In this document: positions 42,342-50,600 of the stretch, piece by piece
Position numbering within the stretch: the first letter of the stretch is position 1
Layout of the letters: every line of letters begins with the position of its first letter
Assembly (NCBI RefSeq): GCF_017813235.1
Contig: NZ_JAGISH010000020.1
Location: 1-55,098 of the forward strand
Direction of reading: 5' to 3'
DNA length: 55,098 nt
Source of the DNA: Sagittula salina
Lineage (GTDB): Bacteria; Pseudomonadota; Alphaproteobacteria; Rhodobacterales; Rhodobacteraceae
Translations under genes and position numbers: made by a program
Notes under the pieces: model-generated
Seen by the model: the letters and a program-made list of their open reading frames with translations, nothing else
Databases searched by the model: none
Told to the model about the DNA's origin: nothing

Positions 42342-42686
42342 ATGGGACAACCCGTCTGCTGCCTTGGCGACATGCACCTGTGCAACATGACCGTGCCACC
42401 GACGCCGGTGAGTCCGGGGATGAAGCATTTTGGCGGCCCAGTGGTCGTGCCCGGCCAGTTCCATGTGCGCATCATGGGGCGCCCTGTCGCGGTGGTTTCT
42501 GGCCTGACTACCTGCATGGTTCAGGTCCTGCCGCCTGCCGCCCCGCCAGTGCCGATGCCGGACCCGATGGTGAAGGGCTCGATGATCGTGCGGATCAATG
42601 GTCTGCCCGTCATGCGGATTACCGACCTGTGTTCTCATGGTGGACAGATGCAGACCGGCAACCCCCTCGTGAAGATCGCCTTGTAG
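42342..42686 (+). CDS. PAAR-repeat spike-tip protein
   Basis: PAAR proteins sharpen the VgrG tip and may carry effectors. The 114-residue protein has the PAAR features: GDMHLCNM near the N-terminus, repeated Pro-Val-x-Gly turns (GRPVAVVSGL, NGLPVMRITD) and a set of His and Cys residues (MHLC, TTC, LCSHGG) for a metal-bound tip. No effector domain is fused at either end. GGAGGG precedes ATG 42342. It is the third gene of the vgrG-DUF4123-PAAR set and its stop is 24 bases before a parS site. Confidence 0.88.
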   Translation: MGQPVCCLGDMHLCNMTVPPTPVSPGMKHFGGPVVVPGQFHVRIMGRPVAVVSGLTTCMVQVLPPAAPPVPMPDPMVKGSMIVRINGLPVMRITDLCSHGGQMQTGNPLVKIAL

Positions 42687-42710
42687 CCGGACATTGAAAC
42701 CAGCCTCAGA

Positions 42711-42726
42711 GTTGACAGCTGTCAAC
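42711..42726. promoter_or_regulatory. parS: parS partition site 1
   Basis: The 16-bp perfect palindrome GTTGACAGCTGTCAAC matches the published parS consensus of repABC plasmids (GTTNNCNGCNGNNAAC). RepB (ParB) would bind it and, with RepA (ParA), segregate the plasmid. An identical copy is at 44627-44642. This one lies between PAAR and the ialB-like gene. Confidence 0.9.
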
Positions 42727-42791
42727 CTCGCGGGTCACCCTGTCATCGCCGCCTGCTTTGGGCGGCGTTTCAATGCATTGAGGTCCGGATC

Positions 42792-43313
42792 ATGTTTCAT
42801 CGAGCGCTTGCCCTAGTCACCGCCCTGCCCGCCTGGCTTGCTGTTGCCGGCTCCCCTGCCCTTGCGCAGGATGTGAGCAACCGACAGAGCTTCGGCGCCT
42901 GGACCGTGGCTTGTGAGGCGCTTGGCATGAACCGCACCGCGTGCGTGTTGAACCAGACCCTGAGCCGTGACACCGATCAGGCATTCATTGCGCAGATGAT
43001 GGCTTTCTGGTCAGCGGACGGGCAAAAGATGTACCTCGCCGCGCGGGTGCCCATGGGCGCCTACCTCCCCTCCGGTTTCGCCATTCGTGCCGAGGCAAAG
43101 GACGAGGCCGTGCCCTTCGTATGGCAGTCCTGTCAGGGCAAGATCTGCGAGGCCATGCGTGAGGTCGACAGCGAGATGCTGGACGAACTTGAACTCGACA
43201 ACGGTGCGGTTCTCGGCAGCTTCCGCCCCCGGCTGGGAATGGATCCGATCGTGTTCCGTTTCTCCATGGAGGGCTTGCGTGAAGGGCTTGCGGCCCTGCA
43301 CCCGTCTGAGTGA
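42792..43313 (+). CDS. Invasion-associated locus B (IalB) family exported protein
   Basis: The 173-residue product has a signal peptide (1 to about 25, ending SPALA before QDVSN) and the IalB pattern: FGAWTVACEALG, a short Cys-containing strand TACVLNQTL, RVPMGAYLPSGFAIR and WQSCQGKICEA. Proteins of this family are exported and common in Alphaproteobacteria; the name comes from Bartonella and does not prove an invasion role. GAGGT precedes ATG 42792. It lies between two parS sites and is convergent with repC. Confidence 0.85.
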   Translation: MFHRALALVTALPAWLAVAGSPALAQDVSNRQSFGAWTVACEALGMNRTACVLNQTLSRDTDQAFIAQMMAFWSADGQKMYLAARVPMGAYLPSGFAIRAEAKDEAVPFVWQSCQGKICEAMREVDSEMLDELELDNGAVLGSFRPRLGMDPIVFRFSMEGLREGLAALHPSE

Positions 43314-43351
43314 TCTCCTATGGCGTGTCCCGCAGGTGACAGCGGGCAGGA

Positions 43352-44572
43352 TCAAGCCGCCTGCCCCGCCTTTGTATTCAACAACGCCATCACCATCGGG
43401 CCAGTGGAAAACGCCCCGTTCGCGGCCTTGAGCGTCAGGCTACGGAGATAGGCGCCGGGGGATTGGATCTGCCCGGCCCGCTGTACCATGCAGGCCAACG
43501 TAACGGCTGCGTCACAGGCTCCCATCACCCGGAGAGCGCTGCGCCACACCGTCCCGTCGATGCCGAGCATTCGGTGCAGCCGTTCTCCGGCGGCAATCAG
43601 GTCGGGCCAGTCCTTGATGGAGCCCGGACTGAAAGACGCTATATCGGGGCAGGCTGTCAGGATGAGAGGCAGGGGGACCGGTGGTATCTTGGCTCTGGGC
43701 TTGTCAATCACGTGCTCTTGCACGTGGTGTTCACAGCCGGGTTCAGATTCAAGGTTATCTTTATCTGAATTCTGTAGGTGCCGCTCATTTTCGGCGTCCC
43801 TGCCGCTCACTTTCACCGTGTCAATCTGTGGTCTCACTGCGTTTTCCACCGTTTCGTCTGCTGACGTAAGGGCGCTTGTGACCGCTTCCAGAACGTCGCG
43901 GGTCGCGGTTTCCAGTGCCGCGAGGTTATTCCTGTCGAGCTTGCGCCGGAGGGCACGCTGGATCAGTCGCAGGGCATCGTCCCAAGCGTCCCATGTTCCC
44001 GGCAGCCCCGCGTCGCGCCCATGGAGGAGAAGCTTCACCGCATCGCGGCAGGCGAGAACCACACGCTCCCGCAAAAGGCGTAATGTCTCGGCCTCCGCTT
44101 GCGCGCTTTCCGCTGCGGTAACGATTTCAGGCGCGCGGACCAGTAGCGGCCGGAGGTCAAAGCCAAAGGCGGAAATGACCTCGCCTGCCCGGTTCCGCCG
44201 CGCGTAGCGCTTGCCGTTCGGGCTGTCATGGCGGCAGATCAGCCCGGTCTTCACCAGCGCAGCCAGATGTCGGCGTAGCGTGCTTTCTGCCATGCCATGC
44301 GCCCTTTCGGCAAGCACGCGGTTCGATGGGTAGACCACGAGCGCGGCGTCATCCTCCAGCCGATCCGCCGGCAGAAACGTGAGTAGCGCGTTCAGCACGG
44401 TCAAATCGCGGTCGCTCACGCCCCAGGCCAGCCGTCCGGTACGGAGTGCGCGGAAGATTTCCCACTTACCTACGCTTTTCCACTCGGCGGGCGCACAGGC
44501 CGCCGCTTGCGATGCCAGCAGCCCAGCCGTCATCGCCTGCCGCCCAAAGGGCGTCACTGTCAATCTTTCCAT
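43352..44572 (-). CDS. repC: Plasmid replication initiator RepC
   Basis: RepC starts replication of repABC plasmids. ATG 44572 gives MERLTVTPFGRQAMTAGLLASQ, the typical RepC beginning, with AGGA just upstream; the longer frame has no family match. The 406-residue product has a winged-helix region (NRVLAERAHGMAESTLRRHLAALVKTGLI, about 105-135) and a C-terminal part (LGIDGTVWRSALRVMGACDAAVTLACMVQRA) that binds the origin. The variable linker (about 265-305) is coded by an AT-rich stretch that may be the origin. It is last in the repA-repB-repC order. Confidence 0.95.
   Translation of the reverse strand: MERLTVTPFGRQAMTAGLLASQAAACAPAEWKSVGKWEIFRALRTGRLAWGVSDRDLTVLNALLTFLPADRLEDDAALVVYPSNRVLAERAHGMAESTLRRHLAALVKTGLICRHDSPNGKRYARRNRAGEVISAFGFDLRPLLVRAPEIVTAAESAQAEAETLRLLRERVVLACRDAVKLLLHGRDAGLPGTWDAWDDALRLIQRALRRKLDRNNLAALETATRDVLEAVTSALTSADETVENAVRPQIDTVKVSGRDAENERHLQNSDKDNLESEPGCEHHVQEHVIDKPRAKIPPVPLPLILTACPDIASFSPGSIKDWPDLIAAGERLHRMLGIDGTVWRSALRVMGACDAAVTLACMVQRAGQIQSPGAYLRSLTLKAANGAFSTGPMVMALLNTKAGQAA
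43700..43785. other. oriV: Candidate replication origin inside repC
   Basis: This stretch is clearly more AT-rich than its surroundings (AGATTCAAGGTTATCTTTAT near 43743-43765), and codes for the non-conserved linker of RepC. It opens with two CACGTG boxes separated by 6 bases (43709-43726). In studied repABC plasmids the origin is an AT-rich region within repC. Proposed by analogy and composition only. Confidence 0.5.
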
Positions 44573-44626
44573 GATCCTGTCACGGGACAAATCGCAAAAG
44601 ATTTCCCGCCCGCCGAATCGGCAGCT

Positions 44627-44642
44627 GTTGACAGCTGTCAAC
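44627..44642. promoter_or_regulatory. parS: parS partition site 2, overlapping the antisense RNA promoter
   Basis: This is the same 16-bp palindrome as at 42711-42726, placed between repB and repC. Its TTGACA is also the -35 box of the candidate antisense promoter on the plus strand, so RepB bound here could block that promoter. Confidence 0.9.
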
Positions 44643-44657
44643 TTGCCCGGCTATCCT
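44628..44657 (+). promoter_or_regulatory. Candidate promoter for the repABC antisense RNA
   Basis: TTGACA (44628-44633), an 18-base spacer and TATCCT (44652-44657) form a good sigma-70 type promoter on the plus strand, opposite to repB-repC transcription. The -35 box lies inside parS. Confidence 0.6.
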
Positions 44658-44663
44658 GAGATT

Positions 44664-44712
44664 GCTACATCAGAGGGAAGCCTTCCGGGACTGCGTCTTG
44701 GGGGGCTTTTCT
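44664..44712 (+). ncRNA. Candidate small antisense RNA (ctRNA / incA type) between repB and repC
   Basis: Known repABC plasmids make a roughly 50-base RNA from the repB-repC gap, antisense to the repC leader, which lowers RepC translation and sets copy number and incompatibility. Here a promoter at 44628-44657 points the right way. A terminator-like stem AAGCCTTCC / GGGGGGCTT (44678-44708, two G-U pairs) is followed by TTCTTTT. The predicted RNA is about 50 bases. Start and end are estimates. Confidence 0.6.
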
Positions 44713-44789
44713 TTTACTGTCTGCCTTCGCGTGCCTCCTTTTCCACTGCTCTTCCTGTCAGACCTCCACCGCTGGGGCAGGGGCCTCGC

Positions 44790-45764
44790 TCACTCCGCGC
44801 TATCGTCCTTGCGGGACTTGTAGTCGCGAAAAATTTCTTCGAGGTTCTGCTCAAGCCAGAGGTCGAACCCCTCCGCGTTCTTCACCTGAACCTCGATCTT
44901 CATGCGCTCCTTGCCGCGGGTCACCTTTGCCAGAAGCTTCCCCGGCGCAGCCTGATGGAATGTCTGCAGCGGCTTCACGGCCTTCGGCGCGGCGGTGACG
45001 CGGCCGGTATGGTGCTTTTCCATCCAGGCCATCAGGGCGTCGAACCGCGCGTCAGAGGTGGGCGCGTCCATCGATTCCACCATGCGCACGCCGGTCACCT
45101 CGTCCCAGCCAGTCGCCTCCCAGGCCCTGGCGAAGGCCAGCCAGCGGTCGCGCCCGATGCCCGGTGCCGCTCCGATGCGTTCGATGACCGAGACGGGGAC
45201 CGTATCCGCCACAGAAAGCATCCGGGAAATCAATGTCTTGTCGGTAGACAGAGCATCCGCGATTGCCTTCCGTTCGTAGCCCGCCGCGACCATCTGGCGC
45301 GCGAAATTCACCCGCTCGATAAAGGAAAGATCGCGCCGGGCAGAGTTCTCCTGCCCCTGCGCCATGATCGCCGCCGCGTCGTCGAGATCGCGGATCAGCG
45401 CCTTTACCGGCAGGCCGAGGTCGCGCAGCGCGGCCACGCGCCGCCGCCCGTAGACGATCTGGTAGGTGCCTTCCTCTTCCGGGTCGGGGCGTACCAGAAC
45501 CGGCACCTGTTGACCGTATTCGCTGAGCGAGGCCATCAGCGCACGGTGCGAGGCCTCGTCCTGTTCCAGCCGGTCTTCCAGGCCGCCTGCCCGGATCGCA
45601 TCGGCGGCCAGTTCCATGACAGAGCGCGCCTTCAATTCCGCGATCTGCTGGCTGACCGCACCGATGGCGCCCTTGGAATAGCGCGGCTCCGCGCGGGGCT
45701 TTTCCTCCGAAGACGCTGCCTTGGCTTCGTCCATCAGCCCGGCCAAAAGGTTCTTGCGTGCCAT
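44790..45764 (-). CDS. repB: Plasmid partitioning protein RepB (ParB family)
   Basis: RepB binds parS and works with RepA in segregation. ATG 45764, with GGAGGGG upstream, gives 324 residues beginning MARKNLLAGLMDEAK. The ParB core is seen in PVLVRPDPEEEGTYQIVYGRRRVAAL (about 105-130) and GQENSARRDLSFIERVNFARQM, followed by the helix-turn-helix region YERKAIADALSTDKTLISRML. A longer open frame upstream of this ATG overlaps repA and is not real. It starts 11 bases after the repA stop. Confidence 0.95.
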   Translation of the reverse strand: MARKNLLAGLMDEAKAASSEEKPRAEPRYSKGAIGAVSQQIAELKARSVMELAADAIRAGGLEDRLEQDEASHRALMASLSEYGQQVPVLVRPDPEEEGTYQIVYGRRRVAALRDLGLPVKALIRDLDDAAAIMAQGQENSARRDLSFIERVNFARQMVAAGYERKAIADALSTDKTLISRMLSVADTVPVSVIERIGAAPGIGRDRWLAFARAWEATGWDEVTGVRMVESMDAPTSDARFDALMAWMEKHHTGRVTAAPKAVKPLQTFHQAAPGKLLAKVTRGKERMKIEVQVKNAEGFDLWLEQNLEEIFRDYKSRKDDSAE

Positions 45765-45775
45765 CGTCCCCTCCT

Positions 45776-46981
45776 TCAGCGACCCCAGGCCGCCTGAATC
45801 AGCCCTTCGATCTCCTCGTTGACCAGGTTCAGGCTTTCCATTGCCCGGTCGTAGGTCGCCCGCGTGAACTGGCTGCGCTCGACCTCGTACAGCGTCTGTT
45901 TCGTCAGCCCCGCGTCGGAAATTGCGGTGGATTTCAGCACCGGGTGGTTCAGAACGTGCTCCCCGAACATGGCGCGCATGAAGCTGACCATCTGGTTCTG
46001 CGGCCCGTCGCCGGGTTCGTAGCGGGTCACCACGTAGCGCAGCCAGTCGTAGGACATGTCGCCGCCCGCCTCGGCCACCACGCCCAGCAGGTTCGAGGTC
46101 ATCAGCAGGAACTGGCACATGGACATGACATCGAGCATCTGCGGATGCACCGTCACCAGAACCGCCGTTGCCGCAGACAGCGCCGACATGGTTAGGAAGC
46201 CCAGCTGCGGCGGGCAGTCAAAGACCACGACGTCGTAATCGTCCGCCACTTCCGCCAGCTTGTTGCCGACACGGGTAAAGAACATCTCGCCGCCGCCACC
46301 GACCAGTGCGCGCGGGGTTTCGTGCTCGAACTCCATGAGGTCGAGGTTGCCCGGCACGATATCGAGGTTGGGGAAATACGTCTTCTGGATCACCGCGCTC
46401 AACGGCACCGGGTCGTCGTAGCGGATTGCGTCATACAGCGTGCCACCATCGAGCAGGTCGAACTCCGGCTGGTAACCGTGTAACGCCGACAGCGATGCCT
46501 GCGGGTCAAGGTCCACCACCAGCGTGCGGTAGCCGTCCAGCGCCAGTTTCTGCGCCAGGTGTGCGGCGGTGGTGGTCTTGCCCGAGCCGCCCTTGAAATT
46601 GATGACAGAGATTACCTGAAGGTGGTCGGGGGACCCTTCCCGGCTTCCGGTGGCGGAGACCCTGCGCCCCGGCAGATAGGTTCCCGGTGCCTTGGCGCCT
46701 TTTTCCAGCAGGTGCCGCAGATCGAGGATTTCCTGCGGGGAATACAGCCTGCGCCCGCCCGGGCCGGTCTCGGGCTGCGGGCCCTTGCCGTCGAGGCTGA
46801 GTTTACGGAGGTAGGCGTCCTTTACGCCCAGCAGCTTGGCGACCTCACCGGAGGTGAACTTGCGCAGCGACTTGCGCGCGTGCGGCGGGAACAGCTGTTC
46901 CCGATGCGCCTGAAGCCGTTCCGACAGCTTCTGTGCGTGATCGCCGACCAGAAGGTCGATCCTCTGCTTGACGTGTGCCAC
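45776..46981 (-). CDS. repA: Plasmid partitioning ATPase RepA (ParA family)
   Basis: RepA is the ParA-type ATPase of repABC plasmids and usually represses its own operon together with RepB. The 401-residue protein has an N-terminal MerR-like DNA-binding part (SLRKFTSGEVAKLLGVKDAYLRKL, about 38-61), the deviant Walker A FKGGSGKTTTAAHLAQ (about 128-143), Walker A' LVVDLDPQASLSALHGY and Walker B VVVFDCPPQLGFLTMSAL. The start is GTG 46981, with AGAGGG upstream. Spacing to repB (11 bases) fits one operon. Promoter and operator should lie within 46982-47200. Confidence 0.96.
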   Translation of the reverse strand: MAHVKQRIDLLVGDHAQKLSERLQAHREQLFPPHARKSLRKFTSGEVAKLLGVKDAYLRKLSLDGKGPQPETGPGGRRLYSPQEILDLRHLLEKGAKAPGTYLPGRRVSATGSREGSPDHLQVISVINFKGGSGKTTTAAHLAQKLALDGYRTLVVDLDPQASLSALHGYQPEFDLLDGGTLYDAIRYDDPVPLSAVIQKTYFPNLDIVPGNLDLMEFEHETPRALVGGGGEMFFTRVGNKLAEVADDYDVVVFDCPPQLGFLTMSALSAATAVLVTVHPQMLDVMSMCQFLLMTSNLLGVVAEAGGDMSYDWLRYVVTRYEPGDGPQNQMVSFMRAMFGEHVLNHPVLKSTAISDAGLTKQTLYEVERSQFTRATYDRAMESLNLVNEEIEGLIQAAWGR

Positions 46982-47144
46982 CGCCCTCTGCCCTCATTCG
47001 TGCCGCGCCGCCATCTGGCTGGATGCTTTGTTGCCGGAAGCTCCGAGGCTGCCATGATAACCGCCATGATAGCCACCTGCGCATTCAGCTCCAGAACCCA
47101 GCGCCCCGTCCGGCGGTCTGTTGCGCCGGTTCCGAAGCGTTAGT

Positions 47145-47160
47145 TACGCCGCGCGGCGTA
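47145..47160. promoter_or_regulatory. 16-bp perfect palindrome upstream of repA
   Basis: TACGCCGCGCGGCGTA is a perfect palindrome about 165 bases upstream of the repA start and is followed on the plus strand by TTTTTCGC. It may be an operator for the repABC operon or, with the T-run, a terminator. The position fits either. Confidence 0.4.
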
Positions 47161-47386
47161 TTTTTCGCTCAATTTCGTAAGTAAATGCCCGCAACCCCGG
47201 ATTCGCACAAGCATTTTTTCCCAATGCCGTTCAGATGTGGTCCAGGTGTCCTCCACATGTCGTCATCTGGACGCCCCCGACCGCGACATCTGCGGATCCG
47301 GCAGGCCGCCAGGGCAGGCACCGTGCAGGATCGGCCAAAGGGCCACACCCAACCTGCGTTTATTCCATTAACTCTTTCGAAAGTTT

Positions 47387-47415
47387 TTGACAGCAGCAGG
47401 TCCGGACCCGCATAC
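47387..47415 (+). promoter_or_regulatory. Possible promoter of the autotransporter gene
   Basis: TTGACA (47387-47392) is followed after 17 bases by GCATAC (47410-47415), a weak match to the -10 box. The gene's ATG is about 190 bases downstream, with AAGGAAAG just before it (47593-47600). Confidence 0.35.
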
Positions 47416-47609
47416 CTTCAAAAGATATATTTACCAATGCAACGGGTGTCCAATTTTGCCGGAACGCGCCTGCAGCCGGAAGCAGTCCTCGCAGCAATAC
47501 GACCTTTGGGTCGGTGTTGCCCGAGTGCCTGTTTCGCCGAACGCCCCTGTCGCATGCATTACACCGAGCGGGTCCGCAACTCCTCGCCGAACAAGGAAAG
47601 TCTGACGCC

Positions 47610-50600
47610 ATGTTTGATACCGTCACCTCTCGCCACCAGGTTGGAATTCGCCAGCGGTCGCTCACCGGTCATTGCCGGCTGGGGCGCGCCACGGAACTGA
47701 TCTTTGTACTGGCCTGCGGTACGGCACTGGTAATTGGCAGCGGGGCGGGGGCGCAGAGCTTCGACCTGCGTTGGGATCCCGGCACGATCAACAACACGAC
47801 CGACACCGCGGGCAACGGGGGCAGCGGGGTCTGGGCCGTTAATCAAGCACCGTTCAATTTCCTGAATGTGACAATTCCCCTTGCCGACGATATTTTCGCG
47901 AATCTGGACGACGTTACTTTCGAGGGCGCGACAGGTACGGTGACGGTCGACAATGTCAACGGCACACCCAACGCCAACACGGTGCTGTTCAGTAACGATT
48001 TCACCGTCCTCGGCGATGCCTTCCAGGTGGCCAACGGCATGACGGCGGACACCGGAGCCACGGCAACCATAAACAGCAGCATCAGCGCAAACCTGACCGT
48101 GGGGACCATGGGAGGGACGCGCACAGCCGGTGCGCCGGCCTCCGATAACGGTGGCACGATCATCCTGAACAGTGGCAACACTGGCAGCACCACCAACGCG
48201 GGACTTGGCCTCCTGCGGCTGGCCGGGGGAACCTTTGGTGATGTAACCACCACCGCCGGGCGGACCGAACTTGCTGGCGGCAGCTACAGCGGCACGATCA
48301 ACGTGCAGGGCGGCACCACAGCCGTGGGGCAGACGCTGATCACCACATCCATCGCGCACACCACCGGAACGCTGGAGGTGTCGAACGGTGGCACGCTGGG
48401 GTGGAACGCCGCAACGATGGGTGTGTCCGGGAGTTCCGTTCTGGACGTGAAGTCCGGCGGCACGCTGACTGTGTCCACCGGACTGCCGATCCTGCCGACC
48501 CCGGCGGGGACACTGACTGTTGCTTCGACCGCCTCGTTGCTGAGCGCGGGTGCCGTCAACGCCAACCTCGATATCTCCGGCACCACGAGCCAGATCCTCG
48601 GCGGCACGGTGACCGGCGACGTTACGGTGAATGCCGGCGGAACGCTGACCATGGGCGGCGGGGCGGCCGTGAGCGGCAACATGACGCTGACCGGCGAACT
48701 GAACCTGACGGGCGATATCTCTGTCGATGGCAACGTGGCGCAGTCCGGGGCCATCACCAATACCGCCAGCGTGGACGGCACCACCGTGACGCTGACAAAC
48801 ACCACGGGTACCTTCACCCATTCCGGCGATCTGAACGGCGGCGCGGGCACGCGGGTACTGAATCTGGCCCTGGACAACTACGTGTCGAGCGGCGGCACCG
48901 TGACGGGGACGGTCACCGGCCTGCCGTCCACGCGGTTCACCATCACCGGCGGTACCACGAACTTCACCTCGGCCACGACGTCGCTTGATGTGCTGGTCGA
49001 AGCCTCGGGAATCATGGCGGTCGGCACCACATCGACGGCGGGCGATCCGTCGAACGCTGTCTTCGACGTAGAGAACAACGGCACCGTCAACATTGCCGCG
49101 GGCCAGACGCTGAATGCGTCCTCCTTTGACAACAACGCCGCGCTGAATCTGGCTGACGGCGCCACGCTGGCGCTGAACGTGCCGGGCACCGACGGGACCT
49201 TTGCCGACCACAACAGTTTCCTGAACTCCGGCACGGTAAGCTTCGGTGACGGCGCCACGCTTTCGGCCATCGACGCCATCGAGACCGAAACCGGTGGCAG
49301 CATGGGCTTTGCCGGTAGTGCCACGCTGACCGTCGACAGCGACGGATCGGGCGACGATCTGACGAACGACGGCGGTTTCAACCTGTCGGGCGGCGCGGGC
49401 GGCACCGTGACGGTAACGACCGGTGGCACCGCGAACGCTTTGCGCAACACAACGAACGGCACGGTGACAGTGGCATCGGGCTATACGCTGGATGTCTCCG
49501 CGCTGAATACGGCGGGCGGGCAGGACCTGATCAACACCGGCACGCTGACGGTGGACGGCACGGTCACCGGCGATGTGAACTCCAGCGGCACGGCGACGAT
49601 CAACGGGACCGTCGACGGAGCGGTTATTTCCAGCGGGTCCACGGACCTGAGTGGGTCGGTGACCGGGACATACCGCCAGTCCATGGGCACCACCACGGTC
49701 AGCGGGTCGACCAACGCCGGAACGGTCCAGCTGGATGCCGGCACGATGACGGTGAACGCCGGGCAGACACTGACCGCCACCACTGGCGGATTCACCGTCG
49801 GGGACGGTATCACGACGTCCACCGCCACGTTGACCATCAACGGATCGACCGCGGGAGATCTGACGCTGAACATGGACGGCGTCGTGAATGCGAACGGAGG
49901 CAGCGCCATTTCCGATACGGCCAGCGTGTCGGTTGGCAACGGGCGTCTGAACCTCGGAGCGAACGAGACGGTGGGCAGCCTGTCGCTCGGCGGCCTTGGA
50001 GCCGTGTCGCTGGGTGCGAACGGGGTGACCATCGGTGGCAGCGCCTCCGGGACAATCGCGGGGGCCGTGACCGGGACCGGCGGATTGACGCGGTCGGGGA
50101 CAGGTACGACCACCGTCACCTCGGTCATGGGATACACCGGCGGCACGACAGTGACCGGTGGTACGCTGCAAGTGGCCGGGGCCAACGGCGGCGGCACGGA
50201 GATCGGCGGCACGACAACAGTTTCGGGTGGCGGCGCGCTGGTGCTGACCAGCGGCGAGATGGCGACCGTCGCACTGAACGGGGTGACCGGCGGCGGCACC
50301 GACGTGACGATGAGCGGCGGAACCATGTCCTCGCTGAGTGTGACCGCGGGCGAGGCGGCGCTGAACGGCGGTACCGTCACGACCTTTGGCCAGAGCGGCG
50401 GCGCGACGACCGTGGGCGGCAGCGTCGGCGTGACCAACGCGGCCAGCGTGACGGCTGGCACCCTTGATGTTGCGACAGGCGGCAGCCTGACCGCGACCGG
50501 CGGCCTGAGCGTTTCGGGCGGCGCGGTGCTTGGCGTGGACGGACAGCTTTTGGGCGGGGTTTCGCTGGGCGGGACGAACACGGTCACCCACAGCGTCGGC

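Larger units (their letters stand above)
46982..47609. other. Intergenic region between repA and the autotransporter gene
   Basis: No gene is visible in these 628 bases; the frames present have no ribosome binding sites or known motifs. The region must hold the minus-strand promoter and operator of repABC and the plus-strand promoter of the autotransporter. Two elements are listed separately: the palindrome at 47145 and a TTGACA box at 47387. The autotransporter would have an untranslated leader of nearly 200 bases. The T-rich and A-rich part (47345-47440) stands out from the GC-rich surroundings. Confidence 0.6.

Noticed and set aside
42792..43313. IalB-like protein considered as the cargo of the DUF4123 adaptor
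   Set aside because: It has a signal peptide for Sec export and belongs to a family not linked with T6SS; a T6SS effector should lack a signal peptide.
45765..46118. N-terminal extension of repB in a longer open frame
   Set aside because: It overlaps repA; the ATG at 45764 has a strong ribosome binding site and gives the usual RepB beginning.
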